A DNA stretch of 38,767 nucleotides from an uncultured Clostridia bacterium (GTDB taxonomy: Bacteria; Bacillota; Clostridia; TANB77; CAG-508): contig CAKPCF010000013.1 in NCBI GenBank assembly GCA_934141445.1, forward strand, positions 1 to 38,767, given 5' to 3'. Below are positions 6,838-16,134 of the stretch, piece by piece. Both the position numbers and the translations under genes were made by a program. The notes under the pieces are model-generated. The model worked only from the letters and a program-made list of their open reading frames with translations, was not told where the DNA came from and made no database searches. Numbering within the stretch: the stretch's first letter is position 1; every line of letters starts with the position of its first letter.

Positions 6838-8922
6838 CTATCCAACCTTTTCAAATTGAGAATTATAAAGTTCTGCATAAGCACCATTTAATTTCATAAG
6901 TTCTTCATGATTTCCTTGTTCAACAATATTACCATTTTTCATAACTAATATCAAATCTGCATTTTTAATTGTTGAAAGTCTATGTGCTATAATGAAAGAT
7001 GTTCTTCCTTCTGTTAATTTATCCATAGCTTTTTGTACTAATTCCTCTGTTCTTGTATCTACATTACTTGTTGCTTCATCAAGAATTAAGAATGGTGCAT
7101 CTTGTAACATAGCTCTTGCAATTGTCAACAATTGTTTTTGACCTGCAGACAAATTATCATTATCTGAAACTTCTGTATTATATCCATTTGATAATGTCTT
7201 AATAAAGTGGCTTAAGCCAACAGTTTCACAAACTTTATCAATTTGTTCTTGAGTTACGTTTTCTTTATTAAATATAATATTTTCTTTAATACTTCCACTG
7301 CATAGCCATGTATCTTGTAATACCATTGTAAATAAATCATGTATGTTTTCTCTTGTTAACTCTTTTGTTGATACGCCATCAATTTTTATATCGCCAGAAT
7401 TTATTTCATAGAATTTCATAAGCAAATTTACCATAGTTGTTTTTCCAGCGCCTGTTGGTCCTACAATAGCAATTTTTTGACCTGGTTTAGCAACAGCACT
7501 AAAGTTATGGATAGTAGGTTTATCATTTCCATCATAATAGAATTCTACATTTTCAAATTCTATTTTTCCTTTTACATCTTTTCTATCTAATTTCTTAGTT
7601 ATATTTTCTTGGCTAGACATTTCTTGTTCATCTGCAAATTCAAATACTCTCTCACTAGCTGCTGCAGTTGATTGAAGTGATGTCATTGCTTGTGCAATTT
7701 GGCTAAGTGGTGATGTAAATAATCTTACATACATAATAAATGCAACAATTACACCAAAACTTGTAAGGTTATTCATTGTTAATAAAGCACCAACTATACA
7801 TACTGCTACATATCCAAAGTTTCCTATAAAGTTCATCATAGGTTGCATTAAACCTGAAAGAAATTGACTCTTTTGGTTACATGAATAAACTCTTTTATTC
7901 AATTCATCAAATTTTGCATCAGCTTCTCTTTTTCCGTTATAAACTTTTACAACATTTAGTCCAGAATAAACTTCTTCAATATGACTGTTTAAATTTCCTA
8001 ATTCTACTTGTCTTGCAACAAAGTATTTTTGTGATTTCTTTAAAATAGAAAACATAAAAGTAAATCCTAATGAACTTGAAAGTATTGCTGTTAAAGCCAT
8101 TATCCAATTTGTATAGAACATCATTATTATAGTTCCTACAAATAATGTAATTGAACTAACTAATGTTGCTAAAGATTGGTTCATTGATTGAGCTATTGTA
8201 TCAACATCATTAGTTACTCTTGATAAGATATCACCAGTTTGATGCTTATCAAAATATTTCAAAGGTAATTTATTTATTTTTTCTGATATTCTTGTTCTTA
8301 AGCTTTTAGCAAATTTATTTGCTACATCTGTCATTGAAACAGATTGTATAAAACTAAATAATGCACTACATACATAGATTGTAACTAGGAATTTTGCTAT
8401 ATTTTTTATAGCATCCATATCCATTTTAGGTTCTACAACTGATTTTATGCTTTCTGGCATTTCGTCAATCTTACTATAAAGAGTATTCGCATCTATACTT
8501 GCTGTTTCGTTTGAATCTGTGTTTTCAGTTGAAGAACTACCAAATCCTAATTCATTCATAATTTTTGCAAATTGATATTGGTCTTCTGCTGATATTGTAA
8601 CACCATCAATTTCAAATTCTTTAAACATATTTTCACTTATTTTTGTTGCAATTTCTTGTAAATTATCTTTATTTACAACTAAACCAGATGATATTTCATC
8701 TGTTAAATCAGATAATTTGTTTGGAGCAACAATTGATAATATTGAACTTAAAACAGCTAAAATTAAAGATATTGTTATAAGTATTTTATAAGGTTTTAGT
8801 TCACTAAATAAACGTTTTATAGCTGATTTAAAATCATTTGCTTTTTCTCCTGGGCCTCCACCCATTCCCATTGGTCCTCTACCATGAGGTCTTCTAGGAG
8901 GTATTTTCTCATCATTACTCAT
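6838..8922 (-). CDS. ABC exporter half-transporter, consensus ATP site
   Basis: The 694-residue protein is a type IV ABC exporter half, with six membrane spans then a nucleotide-binding domain. Walker A is GPTGAGKT (488-495), signature LSAGQ (591-595), Walker B ends in Asp615-Glu616 and the switch histidine is His647, so the catalytic set is complete. The N-terminus is Gly/Pro/Arg-rich. An unusual segment of about 100 polar residues sits between the first and second spans (about 70-175) and should lie outside the cell. The ATG at 8922 has AAAGGAGG before it and lies 8 bases inside the upstream partner gene. Together they form a heterodimeric exporter of the BmrCD/LmrCD/TM287-288 kind; the substrate cannot be predicted. 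Confidence 0.9.
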   Translation of the reverse strand: MSNDEKIPPRRPHGRGPMGMGGGPGEKANDFKSAIKRLFSELKPYKILITISLILAVLSSILSIVAPNKLSDLTDEISSGLVVNKDNLQEIATKISENMFKEFEIDGVTISAEDQYQFAKIMNELGFGSSSTENTDSNETASIDANTLYSKIDEMPESIKSVVEPKMDMDAIKNIAKFLVTIYVCSALFSFIQSVSMTDVANKFAKSLRTRISEKINKLPLKYFDKHQTGDILSRVTNDVDTIAQSMNQSLATLVSSITLFVGTIIMMFYTNWIMALTAILSSSLGFTFMFSILKKSQKYFVARQVELGNLNSHIEEVYSGLNVVKVYNGKREADAKFDELNKRVYSCNQKSQFLSGLMQPMMNFIGNFGYVAVCIVGALLTMNNLTSFGVIVAFIMYVRLFTSPLSQIAQAMTSLQSTAAASERVFEFADEQEMSSQENITKKLDRKDVKGKIEFENVEFYYDGNDKPTIHNFSAVAKPGQKIAIVGPTGAGKTTMVNLLMKFYEINSGDIKIDGVSTKELTRENIHDLFTMVLQDTWLCSGSIKENIIFNKENVTQEQIDKVCETVGLSHFIKTLSNGYNTEVSDNDNLSAGQKQLLTIARAMLQDAPFLILDEATSNVDTRTEELVQKAMDKLTEGRTSFIIAHRLSTIKNADLILVMKNGNIVEQGNHEELMKLNGAYAELYNSQFEKVG

Positions 8923-10678
8923 TGTCTAATTCCTCCTTTGAAAGTTGTGATAAAGCAATTTGTTTGTAAACATCACAAGATTTTAATAATTCCTTATGTG
9001 TTCCTTCACCAACTACTTTTCCATCATCTAATACTATTATTTTATCTGCGTTAATAATTGTTCCAATTCTTTGCGCAACTATTAAGCAAGTACTATCTCC
9101 AGTATGTTCTTTTAAAGCTTTTCTTAAAACGACATCTGTTTTATAGTCTAAAGCTGAAAAAGAATCATCAAAAATATAAATTTCTGGATCTCTTGCAATT
9201 GCTCTTGCAATTGATAATCTTTGTTTTTGACCACCTGATACATTTGTACCACCAGCTGCAATATGAGTATTATATTTGTCATCCATTCTTTCAACAAAGT
9301 CTTTACCTTGAGCAACTTTAATAGCTTCTTTTATTTGTTCTTCTGTTAACTCTGGTTTTCCATTGTCTCCATAAGAAACATTTGAAGCAACAGTTCCATC
9401 AAACATAACAGCTTTTTGAGAAACATATCCAATTTTATTATGTAAGAATTCTCCCTTGTATTCTTTTACATTAACACCATCAACTAAAACTTCTCCCTCT
9501 GTTGCATCATAAAATCTCGGAATTAAGTTGATTAAAGTTGATTTTCCACTACCTGTTGAACCGATAAAGGCTACAGTTTGACCTTTTTCTGCCTTAAATG
9601 AGATATTTCTTAATAGGTATTCTTCAGCATCTGGATACTTGAAGGAAACATCTTTAAATTCAACTGTTCCTCTTTCATTTGTAGTATCTTTGTCTAAAGT
9701 ACCATCTTTAATACTAATTTCTGTATCAATTACTTCGTTAATACGATTTGCTGAAACTTGAGCTCTTGGTAACATCATAAATATCATTGCTAACATTAAG
9801 AAAGACATGATAATTTGCATTGCGTAAGAACTAAATACAATCATATTTCCAAATAATACTAGTTTTTCTGCCATTAAAGTATCTTTTATTAAACTAGCAC
9901 CAACAAAATAAATTGCAAGTGTTAAAAAGTACATTACTAAATACATTACTGGTGAAAGTACAGAAAATGCTTTTTGGTTAAATAATTGCATATTTGTTAA
10001 ATTTGTGTTTACTTCTTCAAATTTATCTTGTTGATATCCTTCAGCATTAAAAGCTCTTATAACTCTAATACCTGTTAAATTTTCACGAGTAACACTATTG
10101 ATTTTATCAATCAATTTTTGTACCTTCTTAAATCTTGGTAAAACAATTGCTGTTAATGTTCCAATTGTAACTAATAAAACACCAACTGCAACTGCTGTAA
10201 TAGCACTCCATTGCCAGCTTTTATCCAATATTTTTGTAATAGCCCAAATTGCTGTAATAGGTGCTTTTATTAAAAGTTGTAATCCCATTGCAACAAACAT
10301 TTGCACTTGTGTAATATCGTTTGTAGTTCTTGTTATTAAACTACTTGTTGAAAATTGCTTAACTTCATGCATAGCTAGATTTTCAACTTTATCAAATAGT
10401 TTCTTTCTAACATTCATTGATAAAGTTGCAGAAATAGTTGATGCCATATATCCAACAAAAACAGCTGAAATTAAACTTCCTAAGGCACAGGCAAGCATAT
10501 AAGCACCATTTTTTATGATTTCACTCATTTGACTGCCTTCTGTTTGTACAAGAACTGTTATTTCAGACATATAATCTGGCATTTTAAGTTCTAACCATAC
10601 CTGCCCAACTATTAAAACAGCACACAATAAAGCCATTACTATTTCTCTTTTTCCTAAAGTTTTAAATAGTTTAAACAT
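8915..10678 (-). CDS. ABC exporter half-transporter, degenerate ATP site
   Basis: The 587-residue protein has six membrane spans in the first 310 residues, then a nucleotide-binding domain. Walker A is GSTGSGKS (373-380) and signature VSGGQ (480-484), but the Walker B catalytic Glu is Asp505 (IFDDSFS) and the switch His is Gln536 (VAQRIG). This is the known pattern of the degenerate subunit in heterodimeric exporters, where this site binds but hydrolyses ATP poorly. GAGGAG precedes the ATG. It is the first gene of the operon and overlaps its partner by 8 bases. No regulator gene is adjacent. Confidence 0.9.
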   Translation of the reverse strand: MFKLFKTLGKREIVMALLCAVLIVGQVWLELKMPDYMSEITVLVQTEGSQMSEIIKNGAYMLACALGSLISAVFVGYMASTISATLSMNVRKKLFDKVENLAMHEVKQFSTSSLITRTTNDITQVQMFVAMGLQLLIKAPITAIWAITKILDKSWQWSAITAVAVGVLLVTIGTLTAIVLPRFKKVQKLIDKINSVTRENLTGIRVIRAFNAEGYQQDKFEEVNTNLTNMQLFNQKAFSVLSPVMYLVMYFLTLAIYFVGASLIKDTLMAEKLVLFGNMIVFSSYAMQIIMSFLMLAMIFMMLPRAQVSANRINEVIDTEISIKDGTLDKDTTNERGTVEFKDVSFKYPDAEEYLLRNISFKAEKGQTVAFIGSTGSGKSTLINLIPRFYDATEGEVLVDGVNVKEYKGEFLHNKIGYVSQKAVMFDGTVASNVSYGDNGKPELTEEQIKEAIKVAQGKDFVERMDDKYNTHIAAGGTNVSGGQKQRLSIARAIARDPEIYIFDDSFSALDYKTDVVLRKALKEHTGDSTCLIVAQRIGTIINADKIIVLDDGKVVGEGTHKELLKSCDVYKQIALSQLSKEELDNE

Positions 10679-10724
10679 CTAAAAAATCTCCTCTCTTATA
10701 TAATGTTTTACTTGAATAAATTCT

Positions 10725-10820
10725 AATATGTAGCATTGCGAACCCTACATATTCAATTTAATTCTAAATTTTATAGTGTAAATAAAAACAGAAAGAGACT
10801 AGAATACACTATTATTCTAA
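10725..10820 (-). promoter_or_regulatory. Two hairpins in the leader of the ABC exporter operon
   Basis: On the minus strand the leader of about 155 bases first meets TAGAATA-6-TATTCTA (about 10800-10819) followed by a pyrimidine-rich stretch with T5. It then meets ATATGTAG-11-CTACATAT (about 10727-10753), about 50 bases before the ATG. The first could act as a weak attenuator and the second as an operator or RNA switch. No known leader class is recognised. Confidence 0.4.
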
Positions 10821-10840
10821 TCCCCCTTTAATGCCATAAC

Positions 10841-10869
10841 ATTATACAACTTATATTTTTAAAATTCAA
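10841..10869 (-). promoter_or_regulatory. Promoter of the ABC exporter operon
   Basis: Minus-strand TTGAAT (10864-10869) and TATAAT (10841-10846) with a 17-base spacer, giving a leader of about 155 bases before the ATG at 10678. Confidence 0.7.
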
Positions 10870-10946
10870 GAGTTTTTTATTCTTTTTGTCAATTTTTTAC
10901 AAACAAAAATTTGTCTTTCTTAATTTCATAAAAATCACTATTAAAT

Positions 10947-12692
10947 TTAGTCTTTTGAAGGTAAAATATCCAATAAATCTAAAATTGCAATTCCTATTTT
11001 TTCTCCTTCACCTTCATAAGGCCATTCATTGATTGAATATCCTGGATTATCATTTATTTCGATTATTGAATAATCTTCTTTTTCTACATCATCTATTATA
11101 ATATCTACACCACAGATTTTAGCATTAAATGCATTTCCTGCTTTTTCAGCAATTTTCTTAAAATATTCTGGCATAGAATTTGTATAATCTACACTCTCGC
11201 CACCAGTTGAACAATTTGAATTTGTTCTTAAAAATACTCTTTTTCCTTCTGGTAAAACTGTTTCATAGTTATAACCTTGGCGACCTAAATACTCTACAAC
11301 AGGTTCATCCATTTTAACTGGTGTTCCTGTTAAAAAATGCCATGGTTCTTTATTTTTAGCAACAATCAATTCCTTAATTGTTGATTTTCCATTTCCAACA
11401 ACACTGGCAATTCTTCTATGAGCAACACTTAAGCATTTTCCATCAATTACCAAGAATCTATATTCCATTCCTTTTACATATTCTTCAATAAGAACATTAT
11501 TATCAAATTCAAATGCATAATCTAAAGCTTTTAAAATTTGTTCTTTAGTTGCTGGTTTAGAAAATACTGTAATTCCTGTACCATAGTTTGTATTTCTAGG
11601 TTTTACAACTAAACTACTATTATAAAATGGTTCTAATAAAGCTTCCTTATCAGCTTCATCCATATCTTTTTCTAATAGTATTGCTTCTGGAACAGAAAGT
11701 CCAGCTTCTTGCATGATTTGTTTTGAAGTAAATTTATCATCAGTAATAATTGGGAAAATATATGAATCTCTGTCTGTTTTATTTCCTTCAATTACAAATT
11801 CTTTTTTGCCATTATATTTTAACTGTACAACACTTTTTGCTTCATTTAATACTTCATAATCAACACCTTGTGAAATTGCATCTTTAATTAAAACAACTGA
11901 TTCTGCAACAAGCTTTTTATACTTTTGCATACAATATCTTGCGAAATGCCCTTCTTCTGCATAATCTTTCGCAATATCTACAAGTGATTTTGAACTTGAT
12001 AAAGATTCTTCTGATTTTAATTTTTCAAGTCCACTTTGTAGCCTTAAACTATATTTTTCGTTTAATTTTTCTATAAATTTGATTTCATCTTCAGTATTTG
12101 ATGAACTATCATTTTCCAAAAATGAGAATGCTATTCCTATAAGATATGCACAATCACCTTCTGATATTCCATTTTTATTAGAAATATTTAATGATATTTT
12201 TTTAAGTTTTAATTCTGTATTTGTTGATTCTGCTACACAATCTGGATAATTATTTTTTAATAAATCTTTTTTGCTATTAAATTTATCAACCATCTGTTTA
12301 TAAGCAACACTTAAGTCATTTGGTAGCTTTGAATTTATTTTTCTTAAATTTTCATAGAACTCTTTGCTAATTTCAATAACTATACTAGCATAAGTTTTTT
12401 CTGAATATTCTTCACTATCTGTTGCTATCCAAATATATTCATTTTCTTTATAAAGTTCTTCAATTACAACATTCATAATTTCTTCAAATTTATTATAAGC
12501 ATTTGCAATTCCAGATTCTATTGGTGCAGAAATTTTTAAAATTGCTTCGCTATTTGCTGATGTTGTAATAAAATTATTTTTTTCTTTTTTTCCAAAAGCT
12601 TTTGGAAATTCTTTTTGTGAAATTTTATTATCTATATTATTTATTCTTAAAGCTTCTCTTTCAATTTTTACATTATATTTTTCTAGTTTCAT
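10947..12692 (-). CDS. GshF-like ATP-grasp ligase with a shortened glutamate-cysteine ligase domain
   Basis: The 581-residue protein resembles bifunctional glutathione synthetase GshF (GshAB), normally about 750 residues. Residues 318-575 are a full ATP-grasp domain: KPRNTNYGTG (364-373), EEYVKGMEYRF (403-413), LRTNSNCSTGG and the metal-binding EINDNPG (545-551). The N-terminus still looks like the start of a glutamate-cysteine ligase (EREALR, then ITTSANSEA where the family has ITTDFSEA). About 180 residues of the usual ligase are missing and I cannot see the His/Tyr-rich core. It probably ligates an amino acid or peptide, but making gamma-Glu-Cys itself is doubtful. It follows a GNAT-like gene by 27 bases. 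Product identity is open. Confidence 0.75.
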   Translation of the reverse strand: MKLEKYNVKIEREALRINNIDNKISQKEFPKAFGKKEKNNFITTSANSEAILKISAPIESGIANAYNKFEEIMNVVIEELYKENEYIWIATDSEEYSEKTYASIVIEISKEFYENLRKINSKLPNDLSVAYKQMVDKFNSKKDLLKNNYPDCVAESTNTELKLKKISLNISNKNGISEGDCAYLIGIAFSFLENDSSSNTEDEIKFIEKLNEKYSLRLQSGLEKLKSEESLSSSKSLVDIAKDYAEEGHFARYCMQKYKKLVAESVVLIKDAISQGVDYEVLNEAKSVVQLKYNGKKEFVIEGNKTDRDSYIFPIITDDKFTSKQIMQEAGLSVPEAILLEKDMDEADKEALLEPFYNSSLVVKPRNTNYGTGITVFSKPATKEQILKALDYAFEFDNNVLIEEYVKGMEYRFLVIDGKCLSVAHRRIASVVGNGKSTIKELIVAKNKEPWHFLTGTPVKMDEPVVEYLGRQGYNYETVLPEGKRVFLRTNSNCSTGGESVDYTNSMPEYFKKIAEKAGNAFNAKICGVDIIIDDVEKEDYSIIEINDNPGYSINEWPYEGEGEKIGIAILDLLDILPSKD

Positions 12693-12719
12693 AATTTTCT
12701 CTCTTTCTTAATTATAGAA

Positions 12720-13730
12720 TTATGCATGAACAGGTTCTAATTCTAATCCACCTAAAACTGGTACTCTTTCATTGCCTAAAGCTGTATTTCCAACTTCCAA
12801 ACTAATTTTTTGAGCATTTATAGGTAAGATTTCATGATAGCAAACTATATTTTCATTTGCTTTAGTAGTATATTGTTTTTGTTCTAAAGTATTTTTCTCT
12901 AATATATTGCTTAAATTTGAAAATAAATCTTTTCCTTCACAATTTATATAAGAAAATACAGTTTCATCATTTTTAGTTTCTTTATTGCCATTTAAATCAA
13001 CTTCAACAATAAATGTTGGAGCTTCTGTAAGATTACCTTCCATATTTATTATTTCATAGTAACCCGGCATATTTAAACCAATATTAAAACCTTCTGATTG
13101 CAATTCTTTTACTGCAGTACAAATTGCTCTTAAACTATTTGTATTTCTACAATCAATTTCAGAAATAAGTCTAATTGTTTCTTGTTTATTTATTTCGTAA
13201 GCACCTCTTATAGCTGATTTAAACAATTCTCTACCAATTCCTTTTACTCTATTACCATAATTATCTAATGTATTTTGTTTTGCCAAAACACCTGTAATTG
13301 ATAAAACATTTTCATTTTTAGTTGGAAAATACGGATTTTTCAAAATTGATTTATTTCTTTCAAATTTAACCGTTGTAGCTCCAACAACTTCTTCATCTAA
13401 TCCATTATTTTGAGTAGCTAATATTACTGGATATTGATATATATTTTGCATTATTTGTTTAATATTTGGAATATGCATAAAATCTTTATTTCCAGTAAAA
13501 TTTCTATCATAGAAATATGCTAGTTGAAATATTTTATCAATTAGATTTCTTTTTTGTCTAATGCTTTGAAATAAGTAAAAATTTACATTTGAAGCATTTT
13601 CGTTTTTAATTCTAAAACTTTTTGTTGTTTCCTCCATTTCTTTATTATAATATTTGAACGCTATTAACTTTGAGCTATTTAAATTTGAGTTTACCTGCGT
13701 TCGGGGCCTTGCCTTTTTCTTCTTATTCAT
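12720..13730 (-). CDS. GNAT-fold acyltransferase-like protein paired with the ATP-grasp gene
   Basis: The 336-residue protein has a basic N-terminus, then a GNAT-like core at about 50-230. Strand VVGATTVKF is followed by NVLSITGVLA and the acyl-CoA loop RVKGIGRELF (161-170; consensus Q/R-x-x-G-x-G/A), then EIDCRNTNSLRA with an Asn where GNATs often have one, and a GFN strand. The last 100 residues are beta-rich and unrecognised. AGGAGTC precedes the ATG. It shares a transcript with the GshF-like ligase; GNAT plus ATP-grasp pairs (sometimes fused, as in N-acetylglutaminylglutamine synthesis) make acylated dipeptides, so a modified small peptide is a reasonable guess. Confidence 0.6.
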   Translation of the reverse strand: MNKKKKARPRTQVNSNLNSSKLIAFKYYNKEMEETTKSFRIKNENASNVNFYLFQSIRQKRNLIDKIFQLAYFYDRNFTGNKDFMHIPNIKQIMQNIYQYPVILATQNNGLDEEVVGATTVKFERNKSILKNPYFPTKNENVLSITGVLAKQNTLDNYGNRVKGIGRELFKSAIRGAYEINKQETIRLISEIDCRNTNSLRAICTAVKELQSEGFNIGLNMPGYYEIINMEGNLTEAPTFIVEVDLNGNKETKNDETVFSYINCEGKDLFSNLSNILEKNTLEQKQYTTKANENIVCYHEILPINAQKISLEVGNTALGNERVPVLGGLELEPVHA

Positions 13731-13841
13731 ATAAGACTCCTAAATTTATAATTTGGTAAGAAGCCAAGCTAGTATCTTAATAATACATATAAAGCCACTA
13801 AAATCAGTAATTTTAGCGTTTTAGACTTTCTTACAGAACAT

Positions 13842-13870
13842 ATCATACTAGATTTTTGCAAAAAAATCAA
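13842..13870 (-). promoter_or_regulatory. Promoter of the GNAT/ATP-grasp operon
   Basis: Minus-strand TTGATT (13865-13870) and TATGAT (13842-13847) with a 17-base spacer. The -35 box is embedded in the 3' arm of the upstream terminator. The leader of about 105 bases contains a stem GCTAAAAT/ATTTTAGT enclosed by GTAAGAA/TTCTTAC. Confidence 0.6.
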
Positions 13871-13894
13871 ACTGCTTTATAGACAGTTTGATTT
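13857..13894 (-). terminator. Terminator of the sortase operon
   Basis: Perfect 11-base arms at 13864-13874 and 13884-13894 (AAATCAAACTG and its complement) are followed on the minus strand by a T run. It ends transcription about 100 bases after the stop of the membrane protein gene at 13997. Confidence 0.85.
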
Positions 13895-13996
13895 CATTTT
13901 TTCCTTATTTTGCCAGTTTTTACAATTTTGCCATTTTCTTTTCGGGGCAAAATCTCTGTTTTAATCGTTTTATTGCGTTTTTGCTATCCTTAAGAT

Positions 13997-14845
13997 TTAT
14001 TCTTCATTCTTAATACCTAAAAAAGCACCTATTATACAGCCTAAAGTACCTATAATTCCAAAAGAAATACCCATTTTTAAAACATCTTTTAGTAATTCTG
14101 AAATTACAATTACTACTACTTTCGAAATCATATCACTTAAGATTGTGATACCACTTATATCAATTTTTACAGTTATATATGTATATAACATTGCTAAACA
14201 TAAGCCTGTCGTTAAAACTGAAATTCCTAATTTTTCTAAAGTTACATGCTTTTCTTTTGTATTTATTATAATTATTAAAACTGTTGAAATTCCTGTAGCA
14301 ATTAAACATATTTTATCTAATAATTTTTTATAATTTATTGCTTCTTCATATAAAGAATGTATTTTTTGTTCATATTTTGTATGTGATAGTGCATCTTTAT
14401 ATGTTGAACATATTGTGTCAGCAAAAGAATTTATAGCTTTTTCTTCTGTTTGCGTAAAGCTTCTACCATCAATAGAATCACTAATGTTAGATATAAGCTT
14501 TTCTCTAATTGCATCTGTATTGATTTCTTTTGAAGTTCCATCATATATATTGCTTAAAATAATTTCTGTATCTTCTTTTATTTTACTTTCTGTAACTATA
14601 TCTTTTAATACTTCTTCATCAAGCCCAGATTGATGTATGTAGTTCTCAAAACTGTCATTCACATACTCTACTAAATTAGCATAATAATTGCTTTCTTTTA
14701 ATTTTTTTAATATATAATCTTTGCTAAAAATTGTATTTCCAAAAATATTCATTAAAGAATATACTATTAAAGCAATTGAAATAATTAGTACTAATATATA
14801 ATTAAAAATTATTTTAAATATGTTTCTTTGTTTTTTATTTCCCAT
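13997..14845 (-). CDS. Membrane protein of the sortase operon
   Basis: The 282-residue protein has one N-terminal span at about 10-32, a helical polar region of about 150 residues that should face outside, and four close hydrophobic segments from about residue 180 to 277. No motif is recognised. I chose the ATG at 14845, whose A is shared with the sortase stop codon (TGATG), so translation is coupled; a TTG one codon upstream is less likely. It is third in the operon behind the surface protein and sortase, so a role in surface-protein handling or a membrane partner of the sortase is plausible but unproven. Confidence 0.65.
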   Translation of the reverse strand: MGNKKQRNIFKIIFNYILVLIISIALIVYSLMNIFGNTIFSKDYILKKLKESNYYANLVEYVNDSFENYIHQSGLDEEVLKDIVTESKIKEDTEIILSNIYDGTSKEINTDAIREKLISNISDSIDGRSFTQTEEKAINSFADTICSTYKDALSHTKYEQKIHSLYEEAINYKKLLDKICLIATGISTVLIIIINTKEKHVTLEKLGISVLTTGLCLAMLYTYITVKIDISGITILSDMISKVVVIVISELLKDVLKMGISFGIIGTLGCIIGAFLGIKNEE

Positions 14846-15471
14846 CAATTTTCACCATCACTTTCAAGTTCTGCGTATATGACATACCTTTGAGTTGCAT
14901 AACCAATATTATTAAAAGGATAACAAGTATATACCATTAAAATTTCTTTTTCCTTCTGGATTGGTAATTTATCTGTTTCAGTTTCTTTAATAAGTTGCAT
15001 ATCATAAATTTTGTATTTAAACTCTCCGTAAGTTGCATTTACTGTAATTTCATCACCTATTTTTAATTCTGAAAATCTTCTAAACATGCTTTTTGAATTA
15101 TGTCCCATATATATAATTGAGCCACCTTCACCCGGAAAATAACTTCCACTTGAATGTCCAACACCTTTTTTTAATATTTCTAATGTATCACCAAAATATA
15201 CCGGTACATCTACATCTATACTTGGAATTTGTAAAGTTGCATATTGTGTTCCATATTCAGGGTAATTTTTTAATCTTTTGTTTCCAAATTCTATTGGCTT
15301 AACTTCTTTTTGCTCTGTATTTATTGAAATTTTACTTACTATCGAAATGGCTTCATCAATTTTAGCCCCTCCAATTAAACGAACCATCAATACAATAGTA
15401 CATAAAACAAATAAAGCAACTATTATATCAATAATAGTTGCTTTTAAAAATTTTGCAAATTTATTATGCAT
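14845..15471 (-). CDS. Sortase, class D-like
   Basis: The 208-residue transpeptidase has an N-terminal membrane span (about 11-31) and a sortase beta-barrel. The catalytic triad is visible: His124 in YMGHNS, Cys183 in YTCYPF and Arg195 in TQRYV. The TCYPF context and size fit class D. Sortases cut a sorting motif such as LPXTG between Thr and Gly and join the protein to peptidoglycan. I chose the ATG at 15471, which overlaps the substrate's stop codon by 8 bases; a TTG at 15489 lacks a ribosome site. The gene immediately upstream encodes the likely substrate. Confidence 0.88.
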   Translation of the reverse strand: MHNKFAKFLKATIIDIIVALFVLCTIVLMVRLIGGAKIDEAISIVSKISINTEQKEVKPIEFGNKRLKNYPEYGTQYATLQIPSIDVDVPVYFGDTLEILKKGVGHSSGSYFPGEGGSIIYMGHNSKSMFRRFSELKIGDEITVNATYGEFKYKIYDMQLIKETETDKLPIQKEKEILMVYTCYPFNNIGYATQRYVIYAELESDGEN

Positions 15472-15982
15472 TAGCTTTTTTTCTTGCAACTAGTCCAGCT
15501 GCTAGGGCTACTACTGCAATTGAAGAAACTGCTAAAACAACACCATAGTTGTTTCCTGTATAAGCTAATTTACCATCTTTAGATGTAATTGTTTCGATTA
15601 GTTTTCCTTCTTTATATACTTCTACTGATCCTTTTTTGAATGTTAAAGAAACATCTAAAACACTAGCTGCATTATTAGCTTTTGTTTTTAAAGTTGCTTT
15701 GTCTGCATCAGATAAGTCTTTATAGCTTGTCTTTCCTGCATCTTCCATAACCTTAACAGCAGCTTCTGCTTCAGCTACGATTTTATTAGCTTGTTCTTCT
15801 GTAACTGGGTTATCAGCTAAATATCTTTCCATTTTTACTTTATCAGCTGATGTTACACCATATTTAGATCCCATATCATATAACTTTGCAGCTAATTCTG
15901 AACTTGTTGTTGCACTAACAAATGTTGTAGCAACACATACAAGCATTACAAATAAAATTGCACATACTATAGTTTTTTTCAT
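15464..15982 (-). CDS. Small secreted surface protein with LAYTG sorting signal
   Basis: The 172-residue protein has a Sec signal peptide (about 1-25), an Ala/Lys/Glu-rich helical region (28-108), a short beta segment, and a classical C-terminal cell-wall sorting signal: LAYTG at 139-143, a hydrophobic stretch and the basic tail ARKKANA. The motif departs from LPXTG at the Pro position. AAGGGGG lies before the ATG. The sortase gene starts within its last codons, so it is probably that sortase's dedicated substrate. The function of the exposed helical part is unknown; it is too small to be more than a spacer, adhesin or binding module. Confidence 0.8.
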   Translation of the reverse strand: MKKTIVCAILFVMLVCVATTFVSATTSSELAAKLYDMGSKYGVTSADKVKMERYLADNPVTEEQANKIVAEAEAAVKVMEDAGKTSYKDLSDADKATLKTKANNAASVLDVSLTFKKGSVEVYKEGKLIETITSKDGKLAYTGNNYGVVLAVSSIAVVALAAGLVARKKANA

Positions 15983-16014
15983 TTTTATTTCCCCCTTTAT
16001 GAAAATCTATGTCC

Positions 16015-16043
16015 ATTATAACATTACTTTGTCACTAAATCAA
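16015..16043 (-). promoter_or_regulatory. Promoter of the sortase operon
   Basis: Minus-strand TTGATT (16038-16043) and TATAAT (16015-16020) with a 17-base spacer and a short leader of about 26 bases. Confidence 0.75.
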
Positions 16044-16134
16044 TATTTTATCTAAAATTATTATATTTATTTATTATTTTTTTCATACAATTTTCTTTTA
16101 CTTTACAAAATTGCGTTTAACTTTTTACTTGAAT

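Noticed and set aside
10098..10502. Plus-strand frame of 134 residues within the second ABC exporter gene
   Set aside because: It lies wholly inside a well-supported ABC gene and has no independent features.
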